DNA from: a bacterium endosymbiont of Pedicinus badii
Lineage (GTDB): Bacteria > Pseudomonadota > Gammaproteobacteria > Enterobacterales > Enterobacteriaceae
Length of the DNA: 64,000 bases
NCBI RefSeq assembly: GCF_002075085.1
Contig: NZ_LKAS01000002.1
Span: 183,636 to 247,635 of the forward strand
Direction: 5' to 3'
The notes under the pieces were generated by a model that saw only the letters and a program-made list of their open reading frames with translations, ran no database searches and was not told where the DNA came from. The translations under genes were made by a program, and so were the position numbers. Shown here piece after piece: positions 38,080-47,833 of the stretch (positions within the stretch are counted from its first letter, which is position 1; each line of letters starts with the position of its first letter).

Positions 38080-39406
38080 GTATTTTGGTACAGATGGAAT
38101 TAGAGGAATAGTTGGTAAATACCCCATAACTCCGGATTTTTTTTTAAAATTAGGATGGGCTATAGGAAAATTTTTTTCAAAAAGTGGATCTAAAAGAATT
38201 ATTATAGGAAAAGACACGAGAATTTCTGGATATATGCTAGAATCAGCTTTAGAAGCTGGATTATCTTCAGCAGGAATTTCTGTATCTTTTACAGGACCTA
38301 TGCCTACACCAGCAATTGCATATCTAACAAGAACATTCAGAGCTGAAGCAGGAATTGTAATATCTGCTTCTCATAATCCTTTTTACGATAATGGTATTAA
38401 AATATTTTCTACAGAAGGAAAAAAAATTTCTGATAAAACTGAACGTTATATAGAAAAAATTTTTTCTCAATCTATAAAGTATACGAATACTAAAAAATTA
38501 GGAAAGTCTAGTAGAATTTTAGATGCAGTAGGTAGATACATAGAGTTTTGTAAAGGAACATTTCCAAATGAGTTGAATTTAAAAGGAATAAAAATGGTAG
38601 TAGATTGTGCTAATGGATCTACTTATCATATAGCTCCAAACGTATTTGAAGAGTTAGGTGCTAAAGTAGTTAAAATTGGATGCCAGCCTAATGGAATCAA
38701 TATAAATAAAAATTGCGGATCCACAGATATAAAAAATTTAAAAAAAAAAGTTGTTTTAGAAAATGCAAATTTAGGAATTGCATATGACGGTGATGGAGAT
38801 AGAACTATTATGGTGGATCAATTTGGAAATAAAGTTGATGGAGATAAAATTCTGTACATTATAGCAAAAGAAAAAATAAGGAAAAGAAAACTTTCTGGAG
38901 GAGTAGTAGGAACAATTATGAGTAATATGGGATTAGAATGTGCTTTTAAAAAAATAGGTGTTCCTTTTGTAAGGAGTAAAGTAGGAGATAGATATGTTTT
39001 AGAAAAAATGCAAAATATGGGATGGAAGTTTGGAGCAGAAAATTCTGGACATGTTATTCTATTAGATAAGACTACTACTGGAGATGGAATTATAACAACA
39101 TTAGCTATTCTTTCAATTATGATTCGAAACGAAAAAACACTGTACGATTTATCTAAGGAAATAAATCTATTCCCTCAAGTTAATGTAAATTTAAATTTCA
39201 AAAAAAACAAAAAAATTTTGAATTTAAAAACAATTAAAAAAATTAAAGAAATGATTAAAAAAAAGTTTTCTGATATAAGAGTAGTTGTAAGAAATTCCGG
39301 AACTGAGCCGTATATAAGAATTATGGTAGAAGGAAAAAGTAAGAAAAATACTAAAATCTCTTCTGAACTAATATCAAAGTTTATAAAAGAACATTTTATA
39401 ATCTAA
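38066..39406 (+). CDS. glmM: Phosphoglucosamine mutase GlmM
   Basis: GlmM converts glucosamine 6-phosphate to the 1-phosphate for UDP-GlcNAc, feeding murein and LPS. The ATG at 38066 gives [17 protein letters not shown] and 446 residues (E. coli 445); the longer reading from 38033 is inside folP. The phosphoserine site is in [13 protein letters not shown], the metal loop DGDGDRTIM, the sugar loop [10 protein letters not shown] and the phosphate loop [12 protein letters not shown] (usual RxSGTEP). All active-site loops are present. The 14-base overlap with folP suggests coupled translation. Confidence 0.97.
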   Translation: MQKNRYFGTDGIRGIVGKYPITPDFFLKLGWAIGKFFSKSGSKRIIIGKDTRISGYMLESALEAGLSSAGISVSFTGPMPTPAIAYLTRTFRAEAGIVISASHNPFYDNGIKIFSTEGKKISDKTERYIEKIFSQSIKYTNTKKLGKSSRILDAVGRYIEFCKGTFPNELNLKGIKMVVDCANGSTYHIAPNVFEELGAKVVKIGCQPNGININKNCGSTDIKNLKKKVVLENANLGIAYDGDGDRTIMVDQFGNKVDGDKILYIIAKEKIRKRKLSGGVVGTIMSNMGLECAFKKIGVPFVRSKVGDRYVLEKMQNMGWKFGAENSGHVILLDKTTTGDGIITTLAILSIMIRNEKTLYDLSKEINLFPQVNVNLNFKKNKKILNLKTIKKIKEMIKKKFSDIRVVVRNSGTEPYIRIMVEGKSKKNTKISSELISKFIKEHFII

Positions 39407-39411
39407 AATCC

Positions 39412-39440
39412 TTGATTATAGTAAAAAATTTAGTTAAAAT
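39412..39440 (+). promoter_or_regulatory. Possible sigma-70 promoter of secG-tRNA-Leu-tRNA-fMet
   Basis: TTGATT (39412-39417) and TAAAAT (39435-39440) with a 17-base spacer lie in the gap between glmM and secG. An imperfect palindrome GTTATA-CCG-TATAAC (39448-39462) sits between this promoter and the secG ATG and could be an operator or a small 5' UTR hairpin. Confidence 0.45.
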
Positions 39441-39473
39441 AACTTTTGTTATACCGTATAACCTCAAATTTTT

Positions 39474-39761
39474 ATGTATAAATTTTTTTTGTTTTTTTTC
39501 TTTTTTAATGCATTTATTTTAATTATTTTGATTATGATGCAAGAAAATAAAAATTCTAGTATAAAATCTTCTTTTTTACAAAGTTCACAGAAGAGTTTAT
39601 TTTCTTCGAGTAGTTTGGATACTTTTTTAGTAAAGTTGATATCTGTACTAGCATTTCTGTTTTTTTTTAGTAGCCTTATTTTAAGTAATCTAAACAGTAA
39701 AAAAATAAATAAAGAGAAAAATTGGAAAAATTTAGAAAAAAGTATCACTAATAAAAAATAG
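39474..39761 (+). CDS. secG: Protein translocase subunit SecG
   Basis: SecG is a small double-membrane-helix subunit of the SecYEG channel. The 95 residues compare with 110. Helix 1 (about 3-22, FFLFFFFFNAFILIILIMMQ), a cytoplasmic loop with SLFSSSSLDTFLVKL (E. coli GASATLFGSSGSGNFMTRM-like), then helix 2 (about 57-74). The tail is shortened. The position between glmM and tRNA-Leu(GAG) is exactly the E. coli arrangement, which secures the call for a short, diverged protein. Confidence 0.88.
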   Translation: MYKFFLFFFFFNAFILIILIMMQENKNSSIKSSFLQSSQKSLFSSSSLDTFLVKLISVLAFLFFFSSLILSNLNSKKINKEKNWKNLEKSITNKK

Positions 39762-39775
39762 TATTTTGTAAAATT

Positions 39776-39859
39776 GCCGGGGTGGTGGAAAATGGTAGAC
39801 ACGCTACTTTGAGGTGGTAGTGCCTTTTTGGCTTACGGGTTCAAATCCCGTTCTCGGTA
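39776..39859 (+). tRNA. tRNA-Leu (GAG anticodon)
   Basis: This 84-base class II tRNA matches E. coli leuU: D-arm GTGGTGGAAAATGGTAGACAC, anticodon arm CTACTTTGAGGTGGTAG (GAG), variable arm TGCCTTTTTGGCT, T-arm ACGGGTTCAAATCCCGT. The acceptor pairs through several G-U pairs (GCCGGGG/TCTCGGT). CCA is not encoded. It follows secG as in E. coli and is 6 bases before tRNA-fMet. Confidence 0.95.
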
Positions 39860-39865
39860 AAATGC

Positions 39866-39942
<77 letters not shown>

Positions 39943-40088
39943 TGGATCTTGTTATTTTATTTCAAAAAAATTCTTTTCTTAATATAGTAAATCTTGTATT
40001 TTCAAAATATCGACACAAAAATTTTTATACTTCTTAAAATGTTTAGAATTTTTGTTTTTAAATTTATTTTTTCTAAAGGAAAGGCAAA

Positions 40089-41594
40089 ATGAACAAAGAA
40101 GTTTTATCGGTTATAGAATCTGTTTCTAATGAAAAATCTATCGATAAAGAAAAAATTTTTGAAGCATTAGAAATTGCTCTTTCTGTAGCTACTAGAAAGA
40201 AATTTAATACAGAATCAGATATTAAAGTAAGTATTGATAGAAAATCTGGAAGTTTTATTACTTATAAAAAATTGCTTGTAGTAGATAAGGTAAAATCAAA
40301 GAATAAAGAAATTTCTATAGAAGAAGTAAAAAATCAATTTTTAAAAAAAAAAATTGGGGAGTACGTAGAAAAAAAAATACAATCTGCTAAATTCGACAGA
40401 ATAGTAACACAAATAGCAAAACAAGTAATCGTACAAAAAGTTAGAGAAGCAGAAAGAGAAACCATAATTAATAAATTTAAAAAATATGCAGGAGAAATCG
40501 TAGCTGGAATAATAAAAAAAATTACTAGAGAATACATATATGTGGAATTAGGAAATAATGCAGAAGCTTTGATAGGAAGGGAAGATACAATACCTAAAGA
40601 AAATTTTCGTATAGGAGATAGAATAAGAGGAATTTTGTACATACTAAAAAAAGAAAATAATTCTGAACAATTGTTTATTAGTAGATCAAAAATAGAAATG
40701 CTAATAGAATTATTTCGTATAGAAGTTCCGGAAATAGGAGAAGAAATTATAGAAATTAAGTCTGCTGCTAGAGATCCTGGTTCAAGAGCTAAAATTGCAG
40801 TAAAAACCAACGATAAAAGAATAGATCCTATTGGAGCATGTATAGGAATGAGAGGAGCTAGAGTGCAAGCAGTATCAGGAGAACTTTCTGGAGAGAAAAT
40901 AGATATAGTCTTATGGGATAGTAATCCTGCACAATTTGTGATAAATGCTATATCTCCTATTGAAATTCATTCAATAATTATAGATGAAGATAGAAAAACT
41001 ATAGATATATCAGTAGAAGAAAATAGTTTAGCTCAAGCAATAGGAAAAAATGGACAAAATATAAAACTTACTTCTCAACTAGTAGGTTGGGATATTAGCG
41101 TCATGACTATAGAAGGTTTAAAAAGAAAAAAATATGAAGAGGAAAAAAAAATTTCGGATAAATTTGTAAAATACCTTAATATAGAAAAAAATATTGCTAA
41201 AATTTTAATAAGTTCTGGTTTTTCTTCTTTAGAAGAAATAGCTTATGTTCCAAAAGAAGAATTGTTTATAATTAAAAATATAGAACAAAAAATTTTACAA
41301 AAAATTAGAGAGTCTGCTAAGAAAACTTTGTATGAATGGTATATTAGAAAAGAAAAAGAAAAAAAAGCAAATAAAAAAATTTTTAAAAATTTTTCTAAAA
41401 TTCCAGAAATTAAAAAAGAAATTATAAAGCAACTAATAAAGAAAAAAATTTATAATATCGAAAAACTAGCAGAACAAAGTATAGATGAATTAGTAGATAT
41501 TGAAGGATTAAGTAAGAGAAGAGCAGGTGATATAATTATGGAAGCTAGAAATATTTGTTGGTTTAATCAATCGAAAATAAGTAAAAAAAATTAA
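40089..41594 (+). CDS. nusA: Transcription elongation/termination factor NusA
   Basis: NusA modulates pausing, termination and antitermination. The 501 residues compare with 495. Order: N-terminal RNAP-binding domain (EVLSVIESVSNEKSIDKEKIFEALE), S1 domain (about 135-200), KH1 and KH2 (CIGMRGARVQAVSGELSGEKIDIV; AQAIGKNGQNIKLTSQLVGWDI), and two C-terminal acidic repeats ending with DELVDIEGLSKRRAGDIIMEARNICWF. All domains are intact, which is notable as such repeats are often lost. It heads the nusA-infB-rbfA-truB-rpsO-pnp group. Confidence 0.97.
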   Translation: MNKEVLSVIESVSNEKSIDKEKIFEALEIALSVATRKKFNTESDIKVSIDRKSGSFITYKKLLVVDKVKSKNKEISIEEVKNQFLKKKIGEYVEKKIQSAKFDRIVTQIAKQVIVQKVREAERETIINKFKKYAGEIVAGIIKKITREYIYVELGNNAEALIGREDTIPKENFRIGDRIRGILYILKKENNSEQLFISRSKIEMLIELFRIEVPEIGEEIIEIKSAARDPGSRAKIAVKTNDKRIDPIGACIGMRGARVQAVSGELSGEKIDIVLWDSNPAQFVINAISPIEIHSIIIDEDRKTIDISVEENSLAQAIGKNGQNIKLTSQLVGWDISVMTIEGLKRKKYEEEKKISDKFVKYLNIEKNIAKILISSGFSSLEEIAYVPKEELFIIKNIEQKILQKIRESAKKTLYEWYIRKEKEKKANKKIFKNFSKIPEIKKEIIKQLIKKKIYNIEKLAEQSIDELVDIEGLSKRRAGDIIMEARNICWFNQSKISKKN

Positions 41595-41622
41595 AATTTC
41601 TATAATATTTTTCAATAAGAAT

Positions 41623-43974
41623 ATGAAAAAAGAAAAAGAAAAAAATCAATATAAAGGAAAAATTGCTAACTTTCAAGAAGATCAAAATTCTAATATTCTT
41701 CCAAATAAACTAGTTTTGAAAAGAACTAAAAAAAGCACTATCAATGTTCCTTATAATTCTGGAAAAACTAGATTCATTAAATTAGAAATTAAACAGAAAA
41801 GAACATATATAAAAAATTTGCAAATAAATAAAGTAAATCTTACAAAAAAAGAAATAAATCAAAAAAAAGATAAAGAAATTCTTAAAAAAATTAATGCTAC
41901 TAAAAAAAAAGAAAAAAATAAAAATGAAAAATGTCAAATTCATGTAAATACTGCATATAATCCAAAAAAAGACAGTATAAATAAAAATAGAAAAATTTTT
42001 TCTGCAAAACAGAAAAAATCTTTTTTTACCGATAAAAAGAATTCTCATACTCAAACGGATAAGAATAGGAAAAATAGTCAAAGGTTTTTAAATATAAAAG
42101 AAAAAAATAAAAAATACAAAAAAAATAATACAAATCTTTTTGTACAAAAAAAAAATAAAAAAGACTCAATATACAAAAAAAATTTAAAAAGAAAAATAGA
42201 TTTAGTAGATAAAAAAAATCAAATTCAAAGATTTACAAAAACAAATAAGAAAACGATAGCTATTGGAGATAGTATTTCCGTTTTTGAACTTTCCAACAAA
42301 TTATCTACAAAAAGTGCTAATGTTATCAATTTTTTATCAGAATTAGGAATACAATCAGATACAAAAAAAAATTTAGATCAAGAAATGGCTCAATTAATTG
42401 TGGAAGAATTTGGACATAAAGCAATTCTATTAGAAAAAAGTACACTAAAAAACATTATTTTACAGCAAGAAAAGACAGAAAAGAAAAGCTTTAAAAAAAG
42501 ATCTCCAATTATTTCTATTATGGGTCATGTAGATCACGGAAAAACTTCTTTACTAGACTCAATTAGAAAAAGCAAAGTTTGTTTCCAAGAAGAAGGAGGA
42601 ATTACACAAAGTTTAGGAGCTTATCATATAGAAACAGAAAAAGGAGGACTAACATTTTTAGATACTCCAGGACATTCTGCTTTTGAAAAAATGAGAATGA
42701 GGAGTACAAAAATAACAGATATAATTGTACTAGTAATTGCTGCTGATGATGGAGTTATGCCGCAAACAATAGAATCCATAAATTACGCAAAAAATATGCA
42801 TATTCCTATTATTGTTGCTATAAATAAAATAGATAAAACTACTTCTAATTTTGAAAAAATAAAATCTTCTCTTGCAAAATATGAATTTGTATCAGAAGAT
42901 TGGGGAGGAGAAACACAATTTGTATACATTTCTGTAAAAAATAATATAGGAATTGAAAAATTGTTAGAATCTATTTTTTTACAGTCTATGCTAATGAATA
43001 TGAAAACTAACTTTGAAGGATACGCAAAAGGAGTTGTAATAGAATCTTTTTTAGATCAAGGTAGAGGTCCTGTTGCAAATATTATACTAACAAAAGGAAA
43101 ATTAAAAATAGGTGATGCAGTATTATGCGGAGAAGAATACGGTAGAATAAGATCTATTAAGAATGAATCTGGAAAAATAGTTAATGAAGCATTTCCTTCA
43201 ATACCAGTAGAAATTTTTGGACTATCAGGAATTCCTAATCTTGGAGATAAATTATATTCGTTAAAATATGAAAAACAAGCAAAAGAATTCTCTATAGAAC
43301 AGAAAAATAAAAATAAAGAAAAAAAATTTTCTCTTTATCAAAAAAATAGAATAGAAAGTATATTTAATTTTAAAAAAGATAGAAAAGTAATTAATTTAAT
43401 CATTAAATGCAATAAAAAGGGATCTTTAGAAGCAGTTCTAGATGCAGTCAGAAAAATTAATTCTAGTACGAAAATTAAGATAGTCAGCTTTGGAGTAGGA
43501 TCTATAAATGAGAATGATATATTAAGTGCTTCTACTTTTAATGCTTTACTCATAGGATTCAATTCTAAAATTAGTACCTCAATAAAAAATACGATAAAAA
43601 AAGAAAAAATTAAACTTTATAATTTTTCATTAATATACAAATTAATTGAAAAATTAGAAAAAATAGTATGTTTAGATTCAAAATCAAGCTTCAAAAAAGA
43701 AATTTTAGGAGAGGCAGAAGTGAAAAATGTGTTTTTTACAGAAAAATTTGGAACAATTGCAGGATGTACAGTATTAAAAGGCAGAATACTTAAAGGAAGT
43801 TTAGTAAATATAGTAAGAAATAAAAAAACTATTTATGAAGGTAAACTAGAATCTATTAGAAGATTTAAAGAAGATGTTACAGAAGTTTCTGAAGGAAAAG
43901 AATGTGGAATTTGTATAAAAAATTATAGTAAATTTCTTAAAGGAGATATTGTACAATCTATTGTTAAGAAATAG
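41623..43974 (+). CDS. infB: Translation initiation factor IF-2
   Basis: IF-2 brings fMet-tRNA to the 30S subunit and promotes subunit joining. The 783 residues compare with 890; the N-terminal region (about 1-220) is shortened and extremely Lys/Asn-rich, replacing the usual Ala/Glu-rich linker. The conserved core starts with ISVFELSNKLSTKSANVINFLSELG, then the G domain: GHVDHGKTS (301-309), DTPGHSAF, NKIDK. Domains C1 and C2 (EIFGLSGIPNLGDKL; GECGICIKNY-like KECGICIKNYSKF) complete it. A shorter internal-start form, as in E. coli, is possible but not assigned. Confidence 0.97.
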   Translation: MKKEKEKNQYKGKIANFQEDQNSNILPNKLVLKRTKKSTINVPYNSGKTRFIKLEIKQKRTYIKNLQINKVNLTKKEINQKKDKEILKKINATKKKEKNKNEKCQIHVNTAYNPKKDSINKNRKIFSAKQKKSFFTDKKNSHTQTDKNRKNSQRFLNIKEKNKKYKKNNTNLFVQKKNKKDSIYKKNLKRKIDLVDKKNQIQRFTKTNKKTIAIGDSISVFELSNKLSTKSANVINFLSELGIQSDTKKNLDQEMAQLIVEEFGHKAILLEKSTLKNIILQQEKTEKKSFKKRSPIISIMGHVDHGKTSLLDSIRKSKVCFQEEGGITQSLGAYHIETEKGGLTFLDTPGHSAFEKMRMRSTKITDIIVLVIAADDGVMPQTIESINYAKNMHIPIIVAINKIDKTTSNFEKIKSSLAKYEFVSEDWGGETQFVYISVKNNIGIEKLLESIFLQSMLMNMKTNFEGYAKGVVIESFLDQGRGPVANIILTKGKLKIGDAVLCGEEYGRIRSIKNESGKIVNEAFPSIPVEIFGLSGIPNLGDKLYSLKYEKQAKEFSIEQKNKNKEKKFSLYQKNRIESIFNFKKDRKVINLIIKCNKKGSLEAVLDAVRKINSSTKIKIVSFGVGSINENDILSASTFNALLIGFNSKISTSIKNTIKKEKIKLYNFSLIYKLIEKLEKIVCLDSKSSFKKEILGEAEVKNVFFTEKFGTIAGCTVLKGRILKGSLVNIVRNKKTIYEGKLESIRRFKEDVTEVSEGKECGICIKNYSKFLKGDIVQSIVKK

Positions 43975-43992
43975 CAACTTTATTTACATAAA

Positions 43993-44322
43993 ATGTATAG
44001 AAATCGTAAAATAGGAAAAATACTAAAAAAAGAAATATCAATTATTTTTTCGCAACATTTGCAAGATTATAGAATTAAAATGACTACTGTAACTGATGTA
44101 GTAGTTTCTAAAGATCTTTTAGAAGCAAAAGTGTTTGTCAGTTTTTTGTACCAAAATTCTAAAAAAGAAGTGCAAAAAAATATAAAAATTCTAAAAAATG
44201 CGAAAAATTTTGTAAAAAAAAAACTAGTTCAAAAATTGAATATAAAATTTTTACCAAAATTATCGTTTTTTTATGATAATTCTTTACTAAAAGGAATAAA
44301 AATTTTTAATAAAATTAAATAA
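43993..44322 (+). CDS. rbfA: Ribosome-binding factor A
   Basis: RbfA is a KH-fold protein that binds immature 30S subunits and helps mature the 16S 5' end. The 109 residues compare with 133; the C-terminal acidic extension is gone. The IGKILKKEISIIFSQHLQDYRIKMTTVTDVVVSKDLLEAKVFVSFL block and PKLSFFYDNSLLKGIKI match the family well. It is between infB and truB as in E. coli. Its stop is 4 bases before the truB start. Confidence 0.95.
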   Translation: MYRNRKIGKILKKEISIIFSQHLQDYRIKMTTVTDVVVSKDLLEAKVFVSFLYQNSKKEVQKNIKILKNAKNFVKKKLVQKLNIKFLPKLSFFYDNSLLKGIKIFNKIK

Positions 44323-44326
44323 AAAA

Positions 44327-45271
44327 TTGAAAAAATTTCAGAAAATTAATTCAGTACTATTTTTAGATAAGCCATTTGGATTTTCTTCAAACGCTATTTT
44401 ACAAAAAGTTAAAAAAATACTTAAAGTTAAAAAAGCAGGATACATAGGGACTTTAGATCCAATAGCTACAGGAATGTTACCAATTTGTTTTGGAGAAGCA
44501 ACGAAATTTTCTAATTTTTTTTTAGTATGTAAAAAAACATACATAGTATCTGCAATTTTAGGAGTAGAAACAGATACTGGTGATTGTACAGGTAGAGTTA
44601 TATTCAATAAAGAAAAAAAAATAAAAAAAGAACAGATAAAAAAAATAGTAAAATTTTTTTTAGGAAAATTAGATCAAATTCCTCCTATATATTCAGCAAT
44701 AAAATATAAAGGCATTCCTTTATATAAATATGCTAGGAAAAATATTCCTGTTAAAATAAGAAAAAAAAAAATAAAAATATATAGTATTAAGATACTGAAA
44801 ATTAAAGGAAAAATTGTTTTTTTAAAAATTTGTTGTTCAAAAGGAACATATATAAGATCAATTATCAGAGATATAGGTAAAAAACTTGGTTGTGGAGCAC
44901 ATGTTAGTTCTTTAAGAAGAATTTCGATATCTTGTTACAACAAAAGTCATATGATAAAATTTTCTCGTATTAAAGAATACTTAAAAAATGAAGGAAAGTA
45001 CTTTTCAAATAAAAATTTTTCGTTTTTATTTTCAATAGAAGTTCTAGTGAAACACTTGCCTAAGTTATACCTGTCAAGAGAAGAATTTAATGCTATAAGA
45101 ATTGGAAAATTAATTACTGTAAAAAATAAAAAAATTTCTTTTTTTACTTGTTATAGTTTATTTCTTAAAAAAGAAAAAGTATTTTTTGGTGTAGGAAAAT
45201 TAGATGGCAATCAAGTTTTAAAAATAAAAAGAATATTGTCTTCTCAATTATTAGATAAAATAATGGAATAA
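44327..45271 (+). CDS. truB: tRNA pseudouridine-55 synthase TruB
   Basis: TruB makes the universal pseudouridine 55 in the T-arm of tRNAs. The 314 residues equal E. coli. The catalytic Asp is in GTLDPIATGMLPICFGEATKF; GDCTGRVIF, IPPIYSAIKYKGIPLYKYAR and CCSKGTYIRSIIRDIGKKLGCGAHVSSLRR are intact. Translation starts at TTG 44327, four bases after rbfA; no better start exists upstream of the conserved LFLDKPFGFSSN. rpsO follows by 15 bases. Confidence 0.96.
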   Translation: MKKFQKINSVLFLDKPFGFSSNAILQKVKKILKVKKAGYIGTLDPIATGMLPICFGEATKFSNFFLVCKKTYIVSAILGVETDTGDCTGRVIFNKEKKIKKEQIKKIVKFFLGKLDQIPPIYSAIKYKGIPLYKYARKNIPVKIRKKKIKIYSIKILKIKGKIVFLKICCSKGTYIRSIIRDIGKKLGCGAHVSSLRRISISCYNKSHMIKFSRIKEYLKNEGKYFSNKNFSFLFSIEVLVKHLPKLYLSREEFNAIRIGKLITVKNKKISFFTCYSLFLKKEKVFFGVGKLDGNQVLKIKRILSSQLLDKIME

Positions 45272-45286
45272 TACTTTGGAAAAAAA

Positions 45287-45541
45287 ATGCATAAAAAAAA
45301 TATTATTTTAAAATTTGGAAAAAATTCTAGAGATACTGGATCTCCTATAGTACAAATTTCTTTTTTTACTGAAAATATTAATAGACTACAAAAGCATTTT
45401 TCTAAGCATAAAAAAGATTATCACAGTAGAATGGGTCTTTTAAAAATAGTATCGAAAAGAAGAAAAATGCTTAATTATTTGAAAAGAAAAAATTTTTCTC
45501 AGTATGCAGAAATTACAGAAAAATTAAAAATTAGAAAATGA
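45287..45541 (+). CDS. rpsO: Small ribosomal subunit protein uS15
   Basis: S15 is a primary 16S-binding protein of the platform. The 84 residues compare with 89. FGKNSRDTGSPIVQISFFTENINRLQKHFSKHKKDYHSRMGLLKIVSKRRKMLNYLKRKN carries the conserved rRNA-binding residues (DTGS, HKKDxHSR, KRRK). The N-terminus is five residues shorter. It lies before pnp as in E. coli. Confidence 0.97.
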   Translation: MHKKNIILKFGKNSRDTGSPIVQISFFTENINRLQKHFSKHKKDYHSRMGLLKIVSKRRKMLNYLKRKNFSQYAEITEKLKIRK

Positions 45542-45604
45542 ATTATAATTTTATAGAAAAAATTGTTTTAAAATTTATAATATTCGAATTAAAAGAGGAC
45601 TATT

Positions 45605-47704
45605 TTGCTAAATTCTACCACTTATAAATTTCAATACGGAAAAAATAACATACAATTAGAGATTGGAGATATAGGAAAACAAGCTACTTCTTCTGTACTA
45701 ATCAATATGGAAGATACTATGGTTTTAATTACAGTAGTAGGTATCCAAGAAGAAAAAGAAAAACAAGATTTTTTTCCACTTACCGTAAATTATCAAGAAA
45801 GAACCTATGCTGCTGGTAGATTTCCAGGAGGGTTTTTTAGAAGAGAAGGAAGAAATAGTGAAAATGAAATTTTAATTTCTAGACTAATAGATAGATCTAT
45901 AAGGCCACTATTTCCTAGTGATTTTATGCAAGATGTGCAAATTATAGCAACTGTTGTTTCTGTTAATCCGGAAATCAATCCTGACATTGTTTCAATTATT
46001 GGTACTTCAATAGCATTAAGTATATCAGGCATACCTTTTTTAGGTCCTATAGGTGTAGCTAGAGTAGGATATAGAAAAGGAAAGTTGATCTTTAATCCTA
46101 CTTGTTCAGAATTGTCTAGCAGCAAACTAGATATGATAATTTCTTGTACAAAAAAATCTATTCTAATGATTGAGTCTGAAGCAAAAAATTTACAAGAAAA
46201 AGAAATTTTAAAAGCCATATATTATGGATATAAAAAGCAACAAAATTTGATTGATAAAATAGAAAAAATTGTTTTAGAAATAGGAAATCCAAAATGGAAT
46301 ATTAAAAAAAAAGAAATCGATAAAAATGTAGAAAAAGAAATTATACATCATACGAAAAAAAAATTAAAAAATGCATACAAAATAAAAGAAAAAAAAATAA
46401 GAGTTCAAAAGATTAGTCAGATAAAAGAAGAATCTATAAAAAATATAACGGAAAAATACGAAACAACTAAAATAGAAGATATTAAAAGTATAATTTTTGA
46501 ATTAGAAAAATCTATTGTAAGAAAAAATATACTTGTTGGAAATCCTAGAATTGATGGTAGAAAAAATGATATGGTAAGAAAAATAAAAAGTAGAATACAT
46601 ATTCTTCCTAGAGTACATGGATCTGCTTTATTTACTAGAGGAGAAACTCAATCTTTAGTTTCTGTTACTTTAGGAACAGAAAGAGATGCACAGAATATAG
46701 ATGAATTGACTAAAGAAAGAGTAGAAAAATTTCTTCTTCATTATAATTTTCCTCCCTATTCTGTAGGAGAAATAGGAATTCTTGGTTCTCCAAAAAGAAG
46801 AGAAATAGGACACGGAAATTTAGCAAAAAAAGGAATTTTAGCAGTTATGCCGAAAGAAAAAGATTTTCCTTACACAATTAGAATAGTATCTGAAATTACA
46901 GAATCTAATGGTTCTTCTTCAATGGCTTCTATATGCGGTGCTTCTTTGGCTCTAATGGATGCAGGTGTACCAATTAAATCTTTAGTTGCTGGAATTTCTA
47001 TAGGATTAATTAAAGAAAAAGAGAATTTTATTATACTTACTGATATTTTAGGAGAAGAAGATCATTTCGGAGATATGGATTTTAAAATTTCTGGAACAAA
47101 AGAAGGAATAACAGCACTGCAATTGGATACAAAAATATCTGAAATAAATAAAAATATAATAAAAAATTCTTTACAAGCAGCATTAAAAGCTAGAATGCAA
47201 GTTATTAAAGAAATGGAGAAAGTTATTAAATTTCCTAAAAGTAGCATTTCTACATTTGCTCCTAGAATTAAAGTAATTAAAATTCATCCAAACAAAATAA
47301 AAGATTTAATAGGAAAAGGAGGATCAGTTATTAGGTCTCTTACGGAAGAAACAGAATCTATTATTGAAATTGAAGATGATGGAACAGTTAAAATAGCAGC
47401 AAAAAGTGAAAAAAAAACAAAATATGTTGTTCGAAGAATAGAGGAAATTGTAAAAAAAATAGAATTAGGAAAAATTTATCATGGGAAAATATCAAATATA
47501 TTAGATTTTGGAGCATTTATTCATCTTCCTAATGGAAAGGAAGGTTTAGTACATATTTCACATATTTCCGAAAAAAGAATTAAAAAAGTCAAAGATTTTT
47601 TAAAAGTTGGACAAAAAGTTTTAGTAAAAGTTATAGGAATTGATAAAAAAGGAAAAATTAGATTGAGTATGAAAGAAGTAAAAAAAATTTATAAAACTAC
47701 TTAA
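45605..47704 (+). CDS. pnp: Polyribonucleotide nucleotidyltransferase (PNPase)
   Basis: PNPase is a trimeric phosphorolytic 3' exonuclease and polymerase of the degradosome. The 699 residues compare with 711. Two RNase PH cores (FPLTVNYQERTYAAGRFPGGFFRREGR; FTRGETQSLVSVTLGTERD and SEITESNGSSSMASICG), then KH (IHPNKIKDLIGKGGSVIRSLTEET) and S1 (KIYHGKISNILDFGAFIHLPNGKEGLVHIS). It starts at TTG 45605 (MLNSTTYKFQYG), aligning with E. coli MLNPIVRKFQYG, with AGAGGA upstream; E. coli also uses TTG here. All catalytic parts are intact. Confidence 0.98.
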   Translation: MLNSTTYKFQYGKNNIQLEIGDIGKQATSSVLINMEDTMVLITVVGIQEEKEKQDFFPLTVNYQERTYAAGRFPGGFFRREGRNSENEILISRLIDRSIRPLFPSDFMQDVQIIATVVSVNPEINPDIVSIIGTSIALSISGIPFLGPIGVARVGYRKGKLIFNPTCSELSSSKLDMIISCTKKSILMIESEAKNLQEKEILKAIYYGYKKQQNLIDKIEKIVLEIGNPKWNIKKKEIDKNVEKEIIHHTKKKLKNAYKIKEKKIRVQKISQIKEESIKNITEKYETTKIEDIKSIIFELEKSIVRKNILVGNPRIDGRKNDMVRKIKSRIHILPRVHGSALFTRGETQSLVSVTLGTERDAQNIDELTKERVEKFLLHYNFPPYSVGEIGILGSPKRREIGHGNLAKKGILAVMPKEKDFPYTIRIVSEITESNGSSSMASICGASLALMDAGVPIKSLVAGISIGLIKEKENFIILTDILGEEDHFGDMDFKISGTKEGITALQLDTKISEINKNIIKNSLQAALKARMQVIKEMEKVIKFPKSSISTFAPRIKVIKIHPNKIKDLIGKGGSVIRSLTEETESIIEIEDDGTVKIAAKSEKKTKYVVRRIEEIVKKIELGKIYHGKISNILDFGAFIHLPNGKEGLVHISHISEKRIKKVKDFLKVGQKVLVKVIGIDKKGKIRLSMKEVKKIYKTT

Positions 47705-47723
47705 ATTTTTTTTTATAGCATTA

Positions 47724-47766
47724 TTTTTTTTTTTTCCTCTTGATAGAAAATATCCAGCCCCCATTT
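47724..47766 (+). promoter_or_regulatory. Sigma-32-type heat-shock promoter of dnaKJ with upstream T12 tract
   Basis: CTTGATA (47739-47745) and CCCCATTT (47759-47766) with a 13-base spacer match sigma-32 elements and have the same spacing as the groESL promoter. A T12 run (47724-47735) lies just upstream of the -35 element. dnaK begins 67 bases downstream with a good Shine-Dalgarno (TAGGAG). Confidence 0.78.
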
Positions 47767-47833
47767 TGCTTATTATAAGATTATAAATTAAGAATTTGAT
47801 AATTTGTAATACAATTGAATTTTAGGAGATTTT

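Noticed and set aside
39943-40088. A remnant of rimP between tRNA-fMet and nusA
   Set aside because: The 146 bases contain no readable rimP motif in any frame; the gene appears fully deleted.
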